A stretch of DNA of 30,967 nucleotides, from positions 1 through 30,967 of the forward strand of contig USJM01000003.1 in the NCBI GenBank assembly GCA_900555005.1, read 5' to 3'. Of the stretch, positions 1-8,670 are shown piece by piece. Position 1 is the first letter of the stretch. Every line of letters starts with the position of its first letter. A model generated the notes under the pieces. The model worked only from the letters and a program-made list of their open reading frames with translations, searched no databases and was not told the origin of the DNA. The translations under genes were made by a program, and so were the position numbers. Origin of the DNA: an uncultured Lachnospiraceae bacterium. GTDB lineage: Bacteria; Bacillota_A; Clostridia; Lachnospirales; Lachnospiraceae.

Positions 1-60
1 CTCGACCTCGACGGCCTGTTCAACTCCATGATCGAGGCTTACAAGGCAACGAACGAGTAA
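1..60 (+). CDS. C-terminal tail of an unidentified protein (partial)
   Basis: Frame 1 reads 19 residues ending in EAYKATNE and a TAA stop at 58-60, so a gene running in from the left ends here. The tail is too short to identify. A second TAA follows at once (61-63 reads taa). The gene probably belongs to the flanking chromosome rather than the island, because the candidate attachment repeat starts about 24 bases downstream. The next intrinsic terminator lies at 186-231. Confidence 0.5.
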   Translation, partial: LDLDGLFNSMIEAYKATNE

Positions 61-83
61 TAACGGTACATAAAAGGGGTGCA

Positions 84-102
84 GTACATAAAAAGTACAT
101 AA
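84..102 (+). repeat. Candidate left attachment site (direct repeat with 30136-30154)
   Basis: The sequence GTACATAAAAAGTACATAA matches the right-end copy at 18 of 19 positions. Another GTACATAAAA copy starts at 66, so the left edge has three GTACATAA-type units at 66, 84 and 95. The right edge has three related units at 30117, 30136 and 30147. The last two units are 11 bp apart at both ends. Direct repeats just outside two integrase genes suggest attL/attR core or integrase-arm sites. No tRNA gene is present at either end. The crossover point cannot be assigned from this sequence alone. Confidence 0.5.
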
Positions 103-185
103 GTCCTGCAGCCCTCCAGGTACAATAATAAGAGATCAATATGTACAACATTCAGTAAATGCCAGAAGAGCTGAATGCAGTGTGT

Positions 186-231
186 ACGGGAATGTTTCCA
201 TTTTTCAATGTTGGAAACATTCCCGTTTTTT
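186..231 (+). terminator. Strong intrinsic terminator
   Basis: A perfect 15-bp inverted repeat (186-200 and 212-226, stem ACGGGAATGTTTCCA) encloses an 11-base loop and is followed by a run of six T residues (226-231). This is a textbook rho-independent terminator for rightward transcription. It would stop read-through from the gene ending at 60, either as its own terminator or as an insulator at the island edge. Bases 232-308 hold nothing I recognise. Confidence 0.9.
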
Positions 232-308
232 GTTTTCAGAAATCTTTGAAAAAGCAGAAACCAAGCAGGAAATGTCAATACCGATTGTTCGTAACTGTCA
301 ACCAGTAC

Positions 309-576
309 CTTCACGTCACGATGACGAGAAGCGAAAACGGGAAATAGAACCTCGCGCCACGATGACGAGAAGCGAAACCAGAAATCACAGCCTCACGTCA
401 CGATGACGAGAGGTGACCCGGAATTCATCACTTCGCGTCGCGGTGACTAGAAGCGAAACCAGAACCCATCGCCTCACGTCACGATGACGAGAGGTGAAAA
501 CGGAAACCACAGCTTCACGTCACAGTGACCAGAAGCAGGAAGAAGGAACTTCACATCACAATGACGCGAAGTTCAG
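309..576 (+). repeat. Seven-copy array of 41-bp hairpin repeats upstream of parB-like gene
   Basis: Seven units with a conserved 23-bp palindromic core (type CTTCACGTCACGATGACG then AGAAG) start near 309, 350, 391, 431, 472, 513 and 549. Spacing is about 41, 41, 40, 41, 41 and 36 bp. Each core can fold as 4 + 5 base pairs around a CGA-like loop. The outer arm co-varies: CTTC pairs with GAAG in some units and CCTC with GAGG in others, so base pairing or dyad symmetry is being kept. The period is not a multiple of three, and no reading frame explains it. The array ends just before the ParB-like start, which fits a centromere-like or ParB-binding array, or an origin-proximal iteron set. This role is inference. 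A CRISPR array is unlikely because the intervals are themselves related in sequence. Confidence 0.8.
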
Positions 577-592
577 GAAAGGGGAGATGCAT

Positions 593-1159
593 ATGAGCAG
601 CGCAACAGGCATCCAGAAGTCTCTGACCTATCAGGATGTATTCGGGAAAAGGAAAAGCTCCGACGATGTGCAGAATCTCAGTCTGGAGAGCCTTCATGAA
701 TTCCCGGGACATCCATTTCAGGTGAGGGACGATGCGGCGATGGAGGAACTGATGCAGAGCATTCATGACAAGGGTGTTCTGAATCCGATCGTTGTCCGGC
801 CGAAGGGCGATGGAGAGTTTGAAATCCTGTCAGGTCACCGCAGGACGCACGCCTGCCGCAGGCTGGGGCTCTTAACAATCCCAGCGTCGGTACGCGAACT
901 GTCCGATGAGGATGCGGTTGATCTGATGGTCTATTCCAATCTGCACCGGGAGCAGATTCTTCCGAGCGAGAAGGCCCGGGCTTATCAGATGCAGCTCGAT
1001 ATCCTGCGGCATCAGGGCAGAAAGGGTGAGGCCACACCGGAAGCAATCGGAAAGAAATACGGCGAAAGTGCCAGCAAGGTTCTCCGCTATGCGAGGCTGA
1101 CGCATTTAAGCAACGACCTGCTTCGGATTCAACCGGGATATCTATCTGACTGCGGATGA
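593..1159 (+). pseudogene. ParB/Spo0J-like N-terminal domain protein, truncated
   Basis: The 188-residue product carries the ParB/Spo0J N-terminal nuclease-like fold. Visible motifs are the pre-motif LHEFPGHPFQVR, the GVLNPIVVRP strand, the hallmark SGHRRTHACRRLG, and then NLHREQILPSEKARAYQMQLD followed by the helix-turn-helix start GKKYGESASKVLRYARLTHL. Family members are usually 280-300 residues; this one changes frame right after THLSNDLL and stops, so the C-terminal half is missing. I chose ATG 593 because GGGGAG (581-586) sits 6 bases upstream; an in-frame GTG at 494 would run through the hairpin array. The following sequence continues in another frame as an excisionase-like protein (1128-1298). 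It probably once bound a partition or repeat site, plausibly the adjacent array. It is likely non-functional unless the domain alone suffices. Confidence 0.75.
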
Positions 1160-1298
1160 GACAGCGGAGCTGTATTCCATCAGCAGATCAGAGGCGTACC
1201 GGCTTGCAGAAGAGGCAGGCGCGGTGAAACGAACCGGGAGGAGAGTATGGATCAACCGGAATTCATTTGATAGATTCCTGGAGAATTTCAGGCTCTGA
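1128..1298 (+). pseudogene. Excisionase-like winged-helix remnant without a start codon
   Basis: This 56-codon frame reads FNRDIYLTADETAELYSISR, then a helix with EAYRLAEEAGAVKRTGRRV, and ends SFDRFLENFRL. That is the Tn916-type excisionase pattern: ETAELYSIS helix, RLAEEAGA recognition helix, RxWI wing, FLENFRL tail. No in-frame ATG, GTG or TTG lies near its 5' end. Instead the frame emerges from the truncated ParB-like gene at about 1120-1130. The simplest reading is a deletion that fused the 5' part of parB to the body of an xis-like gene. One extra base or two missing bases would also join the frames. It is paralogous to the protein encoded at 1581-1751. Confidence 0.55.
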
Positions 1299-1322
1299 GG
1301 AAGCAATCGAGGAGATGAGACA

Positions 1323-1751
1323 ATGGAAAGACGATATTACAGCAATGAATTGTAGCCGCTTGACCCCGATGCGCTGGCTGGTTCAAGGACGCGGGGACGA
1401 GATGAGCCGCGGTCTGAAGATGTTCATGTGATACCGGACAGGGATGATTCACGTCGCAGTGCAGGAGAGCTGCCAGAACCGGGTGTGCGTCCGGTTCAGG
1501 TTGATCTCCGTGAACCCGGAGACGATGACAAGAGAAATGAGGAACCGGATTTGCGGAGACCGTCCAGAGAGCGACGCCTGATGGAGAAGAAGAAGTTCAT
1601 CCGCTATTCCGAAGGCGCCGCCCTGTATTCCATGAACAGGAGAACATTTGCCAGGATGGCAGTGGAGGCGCATGCTGTCTATAAGATTGACAGGCTCTGC
1701 CTGGTGAACACAGAGGTGTTTGAAGAGTATCTGGAAACCTTCAGGGTATAA
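1323..1751 (+). CDS. Excisionase-like protein; longer frame interrupted by TAG, probable working start at 1581
   Basis: The last 56 codons, from ATG 1581, encode MEKKKFIRYSEGAALYSM, then RTFARMAVEAHAVYKI and a YLETFRV tail. This is a small Tn916-like excisionase (MerR-like winged helix) that would direct Int towards excision. The same frame extends back to ATG 1323, which has a GGAG ribosome site about 8 bases upstream, but TAG at 1353-1355 ends it after 10 codons (MERRYYSNEL). The sequence past the stop reads on as PLDPDALAGSRTRGRDE and stays open to the excisionase, so a longer protein seems to have existed. The gene lies 87 bp upstream of the integrase start, the usual xis-int order. ATG 1581 lacks a good ribosome site, so expression is doubtful. 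Confidence 0.6.
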
Positions 1752-1838
1752 CGCTGGATACGATGAGTGAAAGATCCAGTCGCTGAGTTCAGGAATATAA
1801 CATGGAATCATGAATCTGACAGGAGGGAGGAAAGCCCG

Positions 1839-3077
1839 ATGACAAAGAGAATCAGGAAAGATCCGCGCGGACGCATGCTCCGAAGCGGGGAGAGTTACCG
1901 GAAGGACAAAGAGCTGTATATCTTCCAGTACCGCGATCCGACGGGAAGAAACCATACAGTCTACGCAAAGGACATTGCAGCATTGCGACAGAAGGAAGAT
2001 GCACTGGCAAAGGACCGGTCAGAGGGAATCCGTGACTACGTCGCCGGCGAGACGTCACTAAACTATGCTTTCGACCGGTATATGGCGCTGAAGTATGATC
2101 TGAAACCGTCGACGAAAGCTAACTACGAATATACGTATGATCATTTCATCCGGAAATCATTCGGCAGAAGGATTCTGAAAGATATCTGCTATTCGGATGT
2201 CAGGCGGTTTTACAATGAGCTGATCGTGGACCAGGGCGTTAAGCCCATCACGGTTGAGAACATCCACACTCTGCTGAACCCGGTATTCGCCATGGCGGTC
2301 CGCGACGGGATCATACGGACAAATCCGGCAGACGGCCTGATGAAAGAACTGAAGCGCAGCAGCCTGTGGGAGAAAGGGGAGCGCCACCCGCTGACCGTAG
2401 AGCAGGCTTCGGCATTTCTGAATTATGTGGAGAACAGTCCGGTTTACAACCACTGGCTGACTCTGTTTGTGGTTTTCTTCGGAACAGGGATGTGTGTTTC
2501 AGAGGTCTGCGGTCTCCGGTGGGAGGATATCGACCTGAAGAAGCGGGAGATCAGTGTCAACCACACACTGGTCTACCGCAAGTATCCCGGCTCAAATGAA
2601 TTCGCGCTGCATGTGAGCACGCCCAAGAGCGACAGCGGAAACCGGATCATTCCGATGGTGGACGACGTTGCGGAAGCATTTGCGGCGGAGTATGAACACC
2701 AGCAGAGAACAGGATTTCACACAGCAGAGGTAGACGGAATTCGAGGCTTCATTTTCTGCAACCGCTATGGCAGTCCGTACCAGCAGTCCCTGATCAACAA
2801 GGCAATCCACAGGATCACCAACGACTATAACGCGGAGGAGAAACTGAATGCCGCCTCGGAGAAGCGGGACCCATTCCTGCTCCCGGAGTTCTCCTGCCAT
2901 CACATGCGTCATACCTTCGCCACCCGCCTTTGTGAAAATGAAACCAACATGAAGGCGATTCAGGAGATCATGGGACATGCGGACATCAAGACGACCATGG
3001 ATGTGTATGCGGAAGCGACTTCAGAGGCAAAGCACGAGGCGATGGAGAATCTGCAGGAGGGGTGGAAGATCTTCTGA
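1839..3077 (+). CDS. int: Tyrosine recombinase (integrase) with catalytic Arg replaced by Cys
   Basis: A 412-residue phage/ICE-type integrase. Residues 1-60 form an AP2-like arm-binding domain (YIFQYRDPTGRNHTVYA). Residues 70-175 form the SAM-like core-binding domain. Residues 185-412 form the catalytic domain. Catalytic candidates are K263 (TPKSDSG), H354-R357 (CHHMRHTF), H380 (MGHADIKTTM) and the nucleophile Y390 (DVYAEA). The first catalytic arginine, expected in GTGMR, is Cys219 (GTGMCVSE; codon TGT at 2493-2495). The paralogue at 28806-30064 has CGT there, so one C-to-T change explains it. Loss of Arg I normally abolishes strand cleavage. ATG 1839 is chosen because AGGAGGGAGG (1821-1830) is ideally placed; an upstream in-frame ATG at 1767 lacks such a site. 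It would recombine the att-like repeats, but its activity is doubtful. Confidence 0.9.
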   Translation: MTKRIRKDPRGRMLRSGESYRKDKELYIFQYRDPTGRNHTVYAKDIAALRQKEDALAKDRSEGIRDYVAGETSLNYAFDRYMALKYDLKPSTKANYEYTYDHFIRKSFGRRILKDICYSDVRRFYNELIVDQGVKPITVENIHTLLNPVFAMAVRDGIIRTNPADGLMKELKRSSLWEKGERHPLTVEQASAFLNYVENSPVYNHWLTLFVVFFGTGMCVSEVCGLRWEDIDLKKREISVNHTLVYRKYPGSNEFALHVSTPKSDSGNRIIPMVDDVAEAFAAEYEHQQRTGFHTAEVDGIRGFIFCNRYGSPYQQSLINKAIHRITNDYNAEEKLNAASEKRDPFLLPEFSCHHMRHTFATRLCENETNMKAIQEIMGHADIKTTMDVYAEATSEAKHEAMENLQEGWKIF

Positions 3078-3191
3078 AGATGAGCTGGAACGAAATCTCA
3101 GGTTGAGTGGCGTGACGCAGTAAATTTTGCATCTTACTTTTCGCGGTGTTAAAAAAATTCTTCCATTTTTCGTTCATGAGGTATTATAACA

Positions 3192-3302
3192 ATGTATATG
3201 AATAGCAGAGAAAAGTATGGCAATTCTATCAAGTGGCCGGCAGGGTATGCTCAGGTGGAAATTGGAAGTTCATGCAGAACAGTGGTAACGTTTGAAACAT
3301 GA
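3192..3302 (+). CDS. Possible 36-residue small protein
   Basis: ATG 3192 is preceded by GAGG (3178-3181) at 10 bases. It opens a 36-codon frame beginning MYMNSREKYGNSIKWP and ending TVVTFET. I do not recognise it. Its TGA overlaps the ATG of the next short frame (ATGA at 3299-3302), the spacing seen in translationally coupled genes. Together with the frames at 3299 and 3427 it would form a small-gene cluster downstream of the integrase. Without homologues this remains tentative. Confidence 0.3.
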   Translation: MYMNSREKYGNSIKWPAGYAQVEIGSSCRTVVTFET

Positions 3303-3379
3303 ATTTTTCTGTGGGGAATGACGCTGCCATAGTCTTTGACGGTAAATCAAACAGAATTCGTGGGAAAAGGGCTATATGA
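3299..3379 (+). CDS. Possible small protein, 26 residues as read
   Basis: The frame begins MNFSVGNDAAIVFDGKSNRI and stops at 3377-3379. It overlaps the preceding frame by ATGA. One extra A in the AAAA run at 3365-3368, the same kind of correction needed in many genes here, would extend it to about 34 residues, ending near 3402 in a GYMMLRDIID tail. The function is unknown and the call is weak. Confidence 0.25.
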   Translation: MNFSVGNDAAIVFDGKSNRIRGKRAI

Positions 3380-3426
3380 TGCTGCGCGATATTATCGATT
3401 AGATGTTGTTACGTGGAGGTATATGA

Positions 3427-3624
3427 ATGAAATTTGGAATGAGAACACCAAGTTTGAAAAAATCAATTAGTGCACGTACTTCAGGAAGAGCAAAACGCTC
3501 ATTGAAGCGGGCTTTGATTCCGGGATATGGCAAGAAGGGCATGGGTGTTTTACATCCAAAGAAGGCTTTGTACAACAAGATGTATCATAAGACAACATTT
3601 AGCCTGAAAGATTTATTCAAGTAA
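3427..3624 (+). CDS. Small highly basic hypothetical protein (65 aa)
   Basis: The product is rich in Lys and Arg (RTPSLKKSISARTSGRAKRS, then GYGKKGMGVLHPKKALYNKM and HKTTFSLKDLF). It resembles short basic proteins often seen in Bacillota mobile elements, but I cannot name a function. Its charge suggests nucleic-acid or membrane-surface binding (inference). GGAGG at 3414-3418 lies 8 bases before ATG 3427, a convincing start. An alternative ATG at 3423 is in a different frame and ends quickly. Confidence 0.65.
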   Translation: MKFGMRTPSLKKSISARTSGRAKRSLKRALIPGYGKKGMGVLHPKKALYNKMYHKTTFSLKDLFK

Positions 3625-3664
3625 TATTCTCGGATTTAGATTAGCTATTATAATTGATATTCAG

Positions 3665-3709
3665 GCGCGTCGGCCTATGACTGCCCGTATCTGGGATTAG
3701 CCGCCGCGC
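3665..3709. terminator. GC-rich hairpin between convergent genes
   Basis: GCGCGTCGGC (3665-3674) pairs with GCCGCCGCGC (3700-3709) over 9 of 10 positions, with a 25-base loop. It lies between the rightward gene ending at 3624 and the leftward regulator ending at 3743, so it could stop transcription from both sides. There is no T-tract, so a canonical intrinsic terminator is not established. Confidence 0.35.
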
Positions 3710-3742
3710 TCAACAGGTGCTTAGTATCATTTCCGCCATATT

Positions 3743-5157
3743 CTATTGCGTCATATCAATATAGTGATTAAGAACCTTTTCAGTGTCCTTTTGGTCAAGA
3801 ATGAAATAGTCCATGTCTCTTTCAAATGCAACAGAAAACGCATTTAGCACATTCTTCTCAAGAAATGACACAGTGTCATAGGAATCGAGATACGGAACAA
3901 GGGATACATATTGACCCGGCACAACAGTTACGCACCAGTCTTCTGGAACAGTGATATGGTTGCTGTCGGAGATAAAGAACGTATTGCCCAGCCGGTTTCT
4001 AAGTCCGATTAGAACCTCATGAACAATCTCCTTTGTCGCTTGAATTTTGACACCGCTCTCTGAAAGATAGTACTGTGTTGCCATTTTGTGGAGCCCATTC
4101 ATAGATACTATTTCAACCGGCTTGGCCGACTGCAAGGAAGCGCAGAATTTCCACAGGCGATTTCTCATTTTTTTCGGAGCCAAACGGTTTACGAGTTCCT
4201 CTGTCGCCATAAGGGACATACATGGAGTCGGGTCAAGAAGAAATATTTTATCCGTAGACTGCAGCGTCGACATGATTTGCATCTGCATCTCTTCCAGGGA
4301 TCTATTCCGATGGGTGATTTCATCCGATAATGGGAGCATACGTTCATAGGCGTGTTGATACATACGAATGGTCTGCGGACTTGTCTCCAGGTACGCAGCA
4401 TCCATCTTTGTGTTCATAAATAATACTCCGATACTACTGATAATATAATATGGATAGAGCAATCCCAGTCCGTCCAGAAGATTGCTTGCACCGTAGAAGA
4501 AATGTACTACAGACTGTACCGACAATGCCATCGGAATAAGATCATGGAACTTCGGTGAGTTGTGTTTGTCGATATCATCGGTTGTGTTTGAAAAGTGGAA
4601 CAGAAAATGTATCTGGTGCTTATTGGAGCAGAAAGTATGGCAGTACTTCGTCATGAGGCGTGTTACCTCCAGAGGAAGGAATGCATAGATCGCTGAAGAA
4701 TCATCCAACTGAGAAGAAATCTGCATGAACTGTACTAGAGCATGGTCAACAGAAGATCGTCCAGTTATCAAATCTAATCCAATCTCTTTTTTTACATCGT
4801 CGATAAGATCAGACTTAGCGGCACAATTGGTGTTATGATCTTCCACTTCGAATCTCATAGAAAACTCAGCTTCTGAAATGGAGTTCGGCATTCTCGTACA
4901 ATTTCATGGTTGATCCATGCAACAGTACCGTAACGTACCTCTTCATACCCCCCCTGAAGCAATTCCGCATCCGAATCCGACATTCCAAGGTTCTGGATAA
5001 TCTCCTGAAGCTGTGCAGGCGTGGGAAGACGGGAACCATTCATAAACTTATAGAAGGAGCTTCTGTTGATGCTGGTTTTCTTGATTGCGCTGTTCACTGA
5101 GACATCGTACTTTGTAATCATGCCTCGCAACAAGGCACTATATTCGTTCTGAGTCAT
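3743..5157 (-). CDS. Helix-turn-helix (XRE-like) regulator with large C-terminal domain; one apparent frameshift
   Basis: The N-terminal 70 residues (frame 5157-4855) look like an XRE-type helix-turn-helix: LLRGMITKYDVSVNSAIKKT, then NRSSFYKFMNGSRLPTPAQL and an LGMSDSDAELL helix. The rest (frame 4891-3743, 382 residues) is a mixed alpha/beta domain I do not recognise. The two frames overlap. Adding one base to the TT run at 4891-4892 (minus-strand AA to AAA) joins NHEIVRE directly to MPNSISEAEF and gives one 471-residue protein. If the split is real, these would be two overlapping genes. The gene diverges from the HerA operon across a 343-bp region with dyad symmetry, so it probably controls that operon and itself. 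The ribosome site is weak (AGGACAGG). The C-terminal part may sense a ligand or an infection signal; that is inference. Confidence 0.7.
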
Positions 5158-5367
5158 ATCTGCAAACCTGTCCTAAATTTTTTATTTCCAAAGCATACTT
5201 TATCCGAAAACAAGTGATCGGGCAAGGCAAAACGTACTAATAGAAACACAGGGACACCCAGAAAGGGGAAGTTACGCATTTCCCTCCAGAATGAAGGAGA
5301 TGAGGAAAATTGGAAGTGGCAAAGAATTCCACAAAAAATAGACACAAATGCCACTAATGTGAAGAAA

Positions 5368-5427
5368 CCGCACGATGATGTATAATTACTTCGATTTTTT
5401 ATCGAAGAATTAGCTGATATTGTGCGG
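5368..5427 (+). promoter_or_regulatory. Divergent control region with nested inverted repeats and a -10 box
   Basis: A perfect TATAAT lies at 5381-5386. Just downstream, CTTCGAT (5389-5395) and ATCGAAG (5401-5407) form a perfect 7-bp dyad around TTTTT, extended by AATT arms with a one-base bulge. Outside these, CCGCACGAT (5368-5376) pairs with ATTGTGCGG (5419-5427), 9 bp with one G-T. I see no good -35 at 17 bp, which suggests activator dependence or an overlapping operator. The position between the minus-strand regulator and the HerA gene makes this the likely operator/promoter of the main operon. The rest of 5158-5485 shows no gene; a shorter dyad TTAGC/GCTAA flanks 5455-5475. Confidence 0.55.
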
Positions 5428-5500
5428 GATTTGGATGGAGAAAGAATAATTTCCTTAGCTGACTAGCTATGCTAATTCACTGTACGTGCCGGAGGTGACG

Positions 5501-8500
5501 ATGATGGCATATCAGGAGAACGGGTACAACGTGCTGGAGGATACCCAAGCTTATGATAACATACTTGCCAAGAGCCTACTATACGCGGATGTCTTTGTCA
5601 ACAAGGGGTACTTGGCGAATCTGAACCGATTTGAGGTTGTACAGGCTGATCCTGCAAGTAAGTCTGATGATTTTGTCCGGTTTTACCGTGTTTCCCGTCT
5701 TGTCTATGACACTGACGAAAATACGAACGATAAGCTGATTTCTGTCTATTCGGCTCTGTACAACATAGGTTCTTCTATAGTGCTTCTGTTACAGAGCAAT
5801 CATGAATGCCTTGATTTCTATATCGGCATTCGCTCAGAGGACAATGCTTCGACAGCGGAAGCAATTCTGAAGAAGAGTCTGGATGGCAATTTTCCCGGCA
5901 ATTCGACTCAGCTGATTCCCAAGTCAGAGGTTACAGAAATCCTGTCCACAATCAATGAGCGTACTCGGTTTGGCAATTCGCTGAATGTTGCTTCAGTCTC
6001 CGTCGTTCCGTCTCCACGTGATGACGATAAACAGAAATACGTCCAGGGTATCGAGAAATTCATCGATACAATGAAGGGAGAAAATTATACCGCTCTTTTC
6101 ATCGCGGATCCGGTGAGCAAGGAGGGCCTGAATCTCAGAAAACATGGCCTGCTTCAGATTCAGACTGCGCTGACACCATTTGCATCAACGCAGCTGTCGT
6201 ATGGGATCAATGACAGTGTCTCCATCGCAAAAGGAATGAGCAAATCGGTCTCTGACTCTATCAATCACTCGCTGTCTGACACAACAAGCACTTCAGATAC
6301 ACGCAGCGTCTCCCACAGCAGTTCCAGCGGCTTCGGCTTTTTCGGAATGACAAATAGTTATGGACGTTCCACAAGCTACTCAAGCGGGACTTCTTGGGCG
6401 AAGGGAGTATCGGAAGGAACAACTAAGACAGAGGGCATAACCGAATCAGACACAAACACAGAGACGAAGGGAAGTTCAAAACAGGTCACGGTTACGAGCG
6501 AAAACCGTGATGTGAAGTATACAATTGATCAGATTGACAAGCATCTTAAACGGATTCGCAATTGTGAATCATTCGGCATGTGGGATGTGGCTTGTTATTT
6601 TCTGTCAGAGAGTATTCAGACTTCTGTAGTGGCTGCAAGCAGCTTCAAGGCGCTGATGAGCGGTTTTGATTCCGGTATTGAGGATTCGTACGTTAATGTC
6701 TGGAGTTCTCAGGACCAGGAACATACACCAGAAGTCTTGGACACCCTTCGCTGGTGCATGAATCCAGAATTTATCATTGCAGAAAATCAGGACTTTTTCC
6801 TGACAGATTCACAAAATGTTTCTGCCTGCAGCATGCTTTCCGGAAATGAACTGCCTTATGTATTTGGTTTGCCGCGCAAATCGGTGAAGGGCATTACCGT
6901 CATGAACATTGCACCATTCGGGCGCAATGTAATGTACTCTGAGCAGCCGCCGAAGGGAAAGAAGATCCGGTTCGGCCAGGTGTTCCATATGGGTATGGAT
7001 GAAGGGACGAAGGTCAATCTGGACCTTCAGAGCTTTCGGTCGCATTGCTTCATTACGGGATCTACCGGAACCGGAAAGTCGAACACTACATACAGGATCC
7101 TCGATGAGATGATTCTGAATAAAATCCCGTTTCTTGTGATTGAGCCGGCAAAGGGCGAGTACAAACGGTATTACGGAAGCCTTCCGGGCATTAATATCTT
7201 CTGCACAAACCCGAAATATTTTACGATGCTCCATATCAATCCATTTCGTTTTCACCCGGATATCCATGTGCTGGAGCATCTGGACCGGCTCATTGGCATT
7301 TTCAGTGCCTGCTGGCCGCTTTATGCGGCGATGCCTGCGATTCTGAAAGAGTCTTTTGAGCAGGCATATGTGCGATGCGGATGGGATCTCAATAAGTCCA
7401 TCTATACGTCAACCGGGAGAGGGCGGTTCCCGACCTTTCAGGATGTGCTTGAAATCCTGCCTGAGGTTATCAACAGTTCTGCTTATTCAGCAGAGTCAAA
7501 GGGAAACTGTATTGGCTCCCTGGTTACACGGGTGAAGTCCCTGACGAATGGCATTATTGGCCAGGTGATGTGTTCTCCTGACGATATCGATGACAGTGTT
7601 CTGTTTGATGAGAACACAATAGTGGATCTAAGCCGGGTGTCTTCACTTGAGACAAAGTCGTTGTTCATGGGCATTCTGATCATGAAGCTGAATGAATATC
7701 GCATGTGCAGCAGTGAGGAAAACCAGCCCCTGCGCCATGTTACAGTCCTGGAGGAAGCCCACAACATTCTGAAACGCTCGTCCGGCAGTTCAGGAGGAGA
7801 AGATTCCGCAGATGTTCAGGGAAAGTCTGTGGAGATGATCAGCGCGTCGATCGCTGAGATGCGCACTTATGGGGAAGGCTTTATCATTGTCGACCAGTCG
7901 CCTTCAGCAGTGGATGTATCCGCGATAAAAAATACGAATACAAAAGTCATTATGCGACTTCCAGATTACGATGACTGTCTTGCCTCCGGACGTTCAATCG
8001 GACTCAATGATGAACAAATCCATGAGATCTCCCGGTTTCCGAGAGGCGTTGCAGCAGTTTATCAGAATAACTGGGTGGAAGCCGTACTTACAAAGGTTGA
8101 TAAGAGTGACGAAAAGTACCACCGCGAGGATGCCATCGTTACCTCAGATGAGATGGCACATCTGCGTGCAAGGCTTGCGATACTACTGGTGGTCCAGTAC
8201 GAGACCGGTGAGATTGAGAACGATGGCGTACAGCTTGATGAACTTCGGGATGCAGTTGACAGAAGCGAAATTAATGACGCGAAAAGAAGGAAGTCTACGC
8301 AAAACTAGCGGCACTTGTCATGTATTTTGAGGCAGAACGTCCGACAAGATATAGGTTTTCGAAACGCCTGATGATCCTCATGGAGTGTGAAGGGCTGTTC
8401 GATGTCCTTCCTCTGCGGTTTTCCGGCAACTACTCAGGCAGCACTGCAATCACACGGGAGAAGATTGATAAGGATGACCGCTCCGCCATTATCGCGTGGT

Positions 8501-8670
8501 ACAAGGCGCTGTATGAAGCGATTGATTCCTATATCGCATTTAATTATCAGGAAGATGCCATGAAGAAGAAAGTACTCCATTACCTGATATATGAGAAATA
8601 TATGGAGGGTGTGCAGGAAAAGCGCGAGAACCGTTATCTTCTGATCTACCGGACATTGTATTCGAAGTAA
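5501..8670 (+). CDS. HerA/FtsK-type ATPase with Ser/Thr-rich insert; one apparent frameshift near the C-terminus
   Basis: A large P-loop ATPase of the HerA/VirB4-FtsK group. Walker A is GSTGTGKS (residues 520-527), followed by FLVIEPAKGEYKRYYG. Walker B is HVTVLEEAHN (about 746-755), and IVDQSPSAV matches the downstream sensor/arginine region. Residues about 230-330 form a striking Ser/Thr-rich stretch. Such enzymes form hexamers that pump DNA or remodel substrates. The frame stops at 8308, but adding one A to AAAA at 8282-8285 continues into the next frame (KEVYAKLAALVMYFEAERPT) and runs to 8670, giving about 1056 residues. If the break is real, an orphan 116-residue protein starts at ATG 8320 with no ribosome site, which favours one gene. 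GGAGG at 5491-5495 selects ATG 5501 or 5504 over GTG 5486. It is the first gene of the long operon and probably its ATP-driven component. Confidence 0.85.

Noticed and set aside
60..186. tRNA gene as integration target
   Set aside because: No cloverleaf or acceptor-like sequence is seen at either edge; only the GTACATAA-type repeats are shared.
309..576. CRISPR array
   Set aside because: The intervals between palindromic cores are similar to each other rather than unique, the period drifts from 36 to 41 bp, and there are no cas genes.
494..592. N-terminal extension of the ParB-like protein from GTG 494
   Set aside because: It would translate the hairpin repeats, and a good ribosome site sits just before ATG 593.
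8282..8330. Programmed -1 frameshift in the HerA-type gene
   Set aside because: The run is only AAAA with no canonical slippery heptamer in register, and a dozen other genes show the same one-base homopolymer loss, so read error is simpler.
8320..8670. Separate 116-residue gene after the HerA-type ATPase
   Set aside because: It has no ribosome site, and the open frame upstream of its ATG joins smoothly to the ATPase after adding one A.
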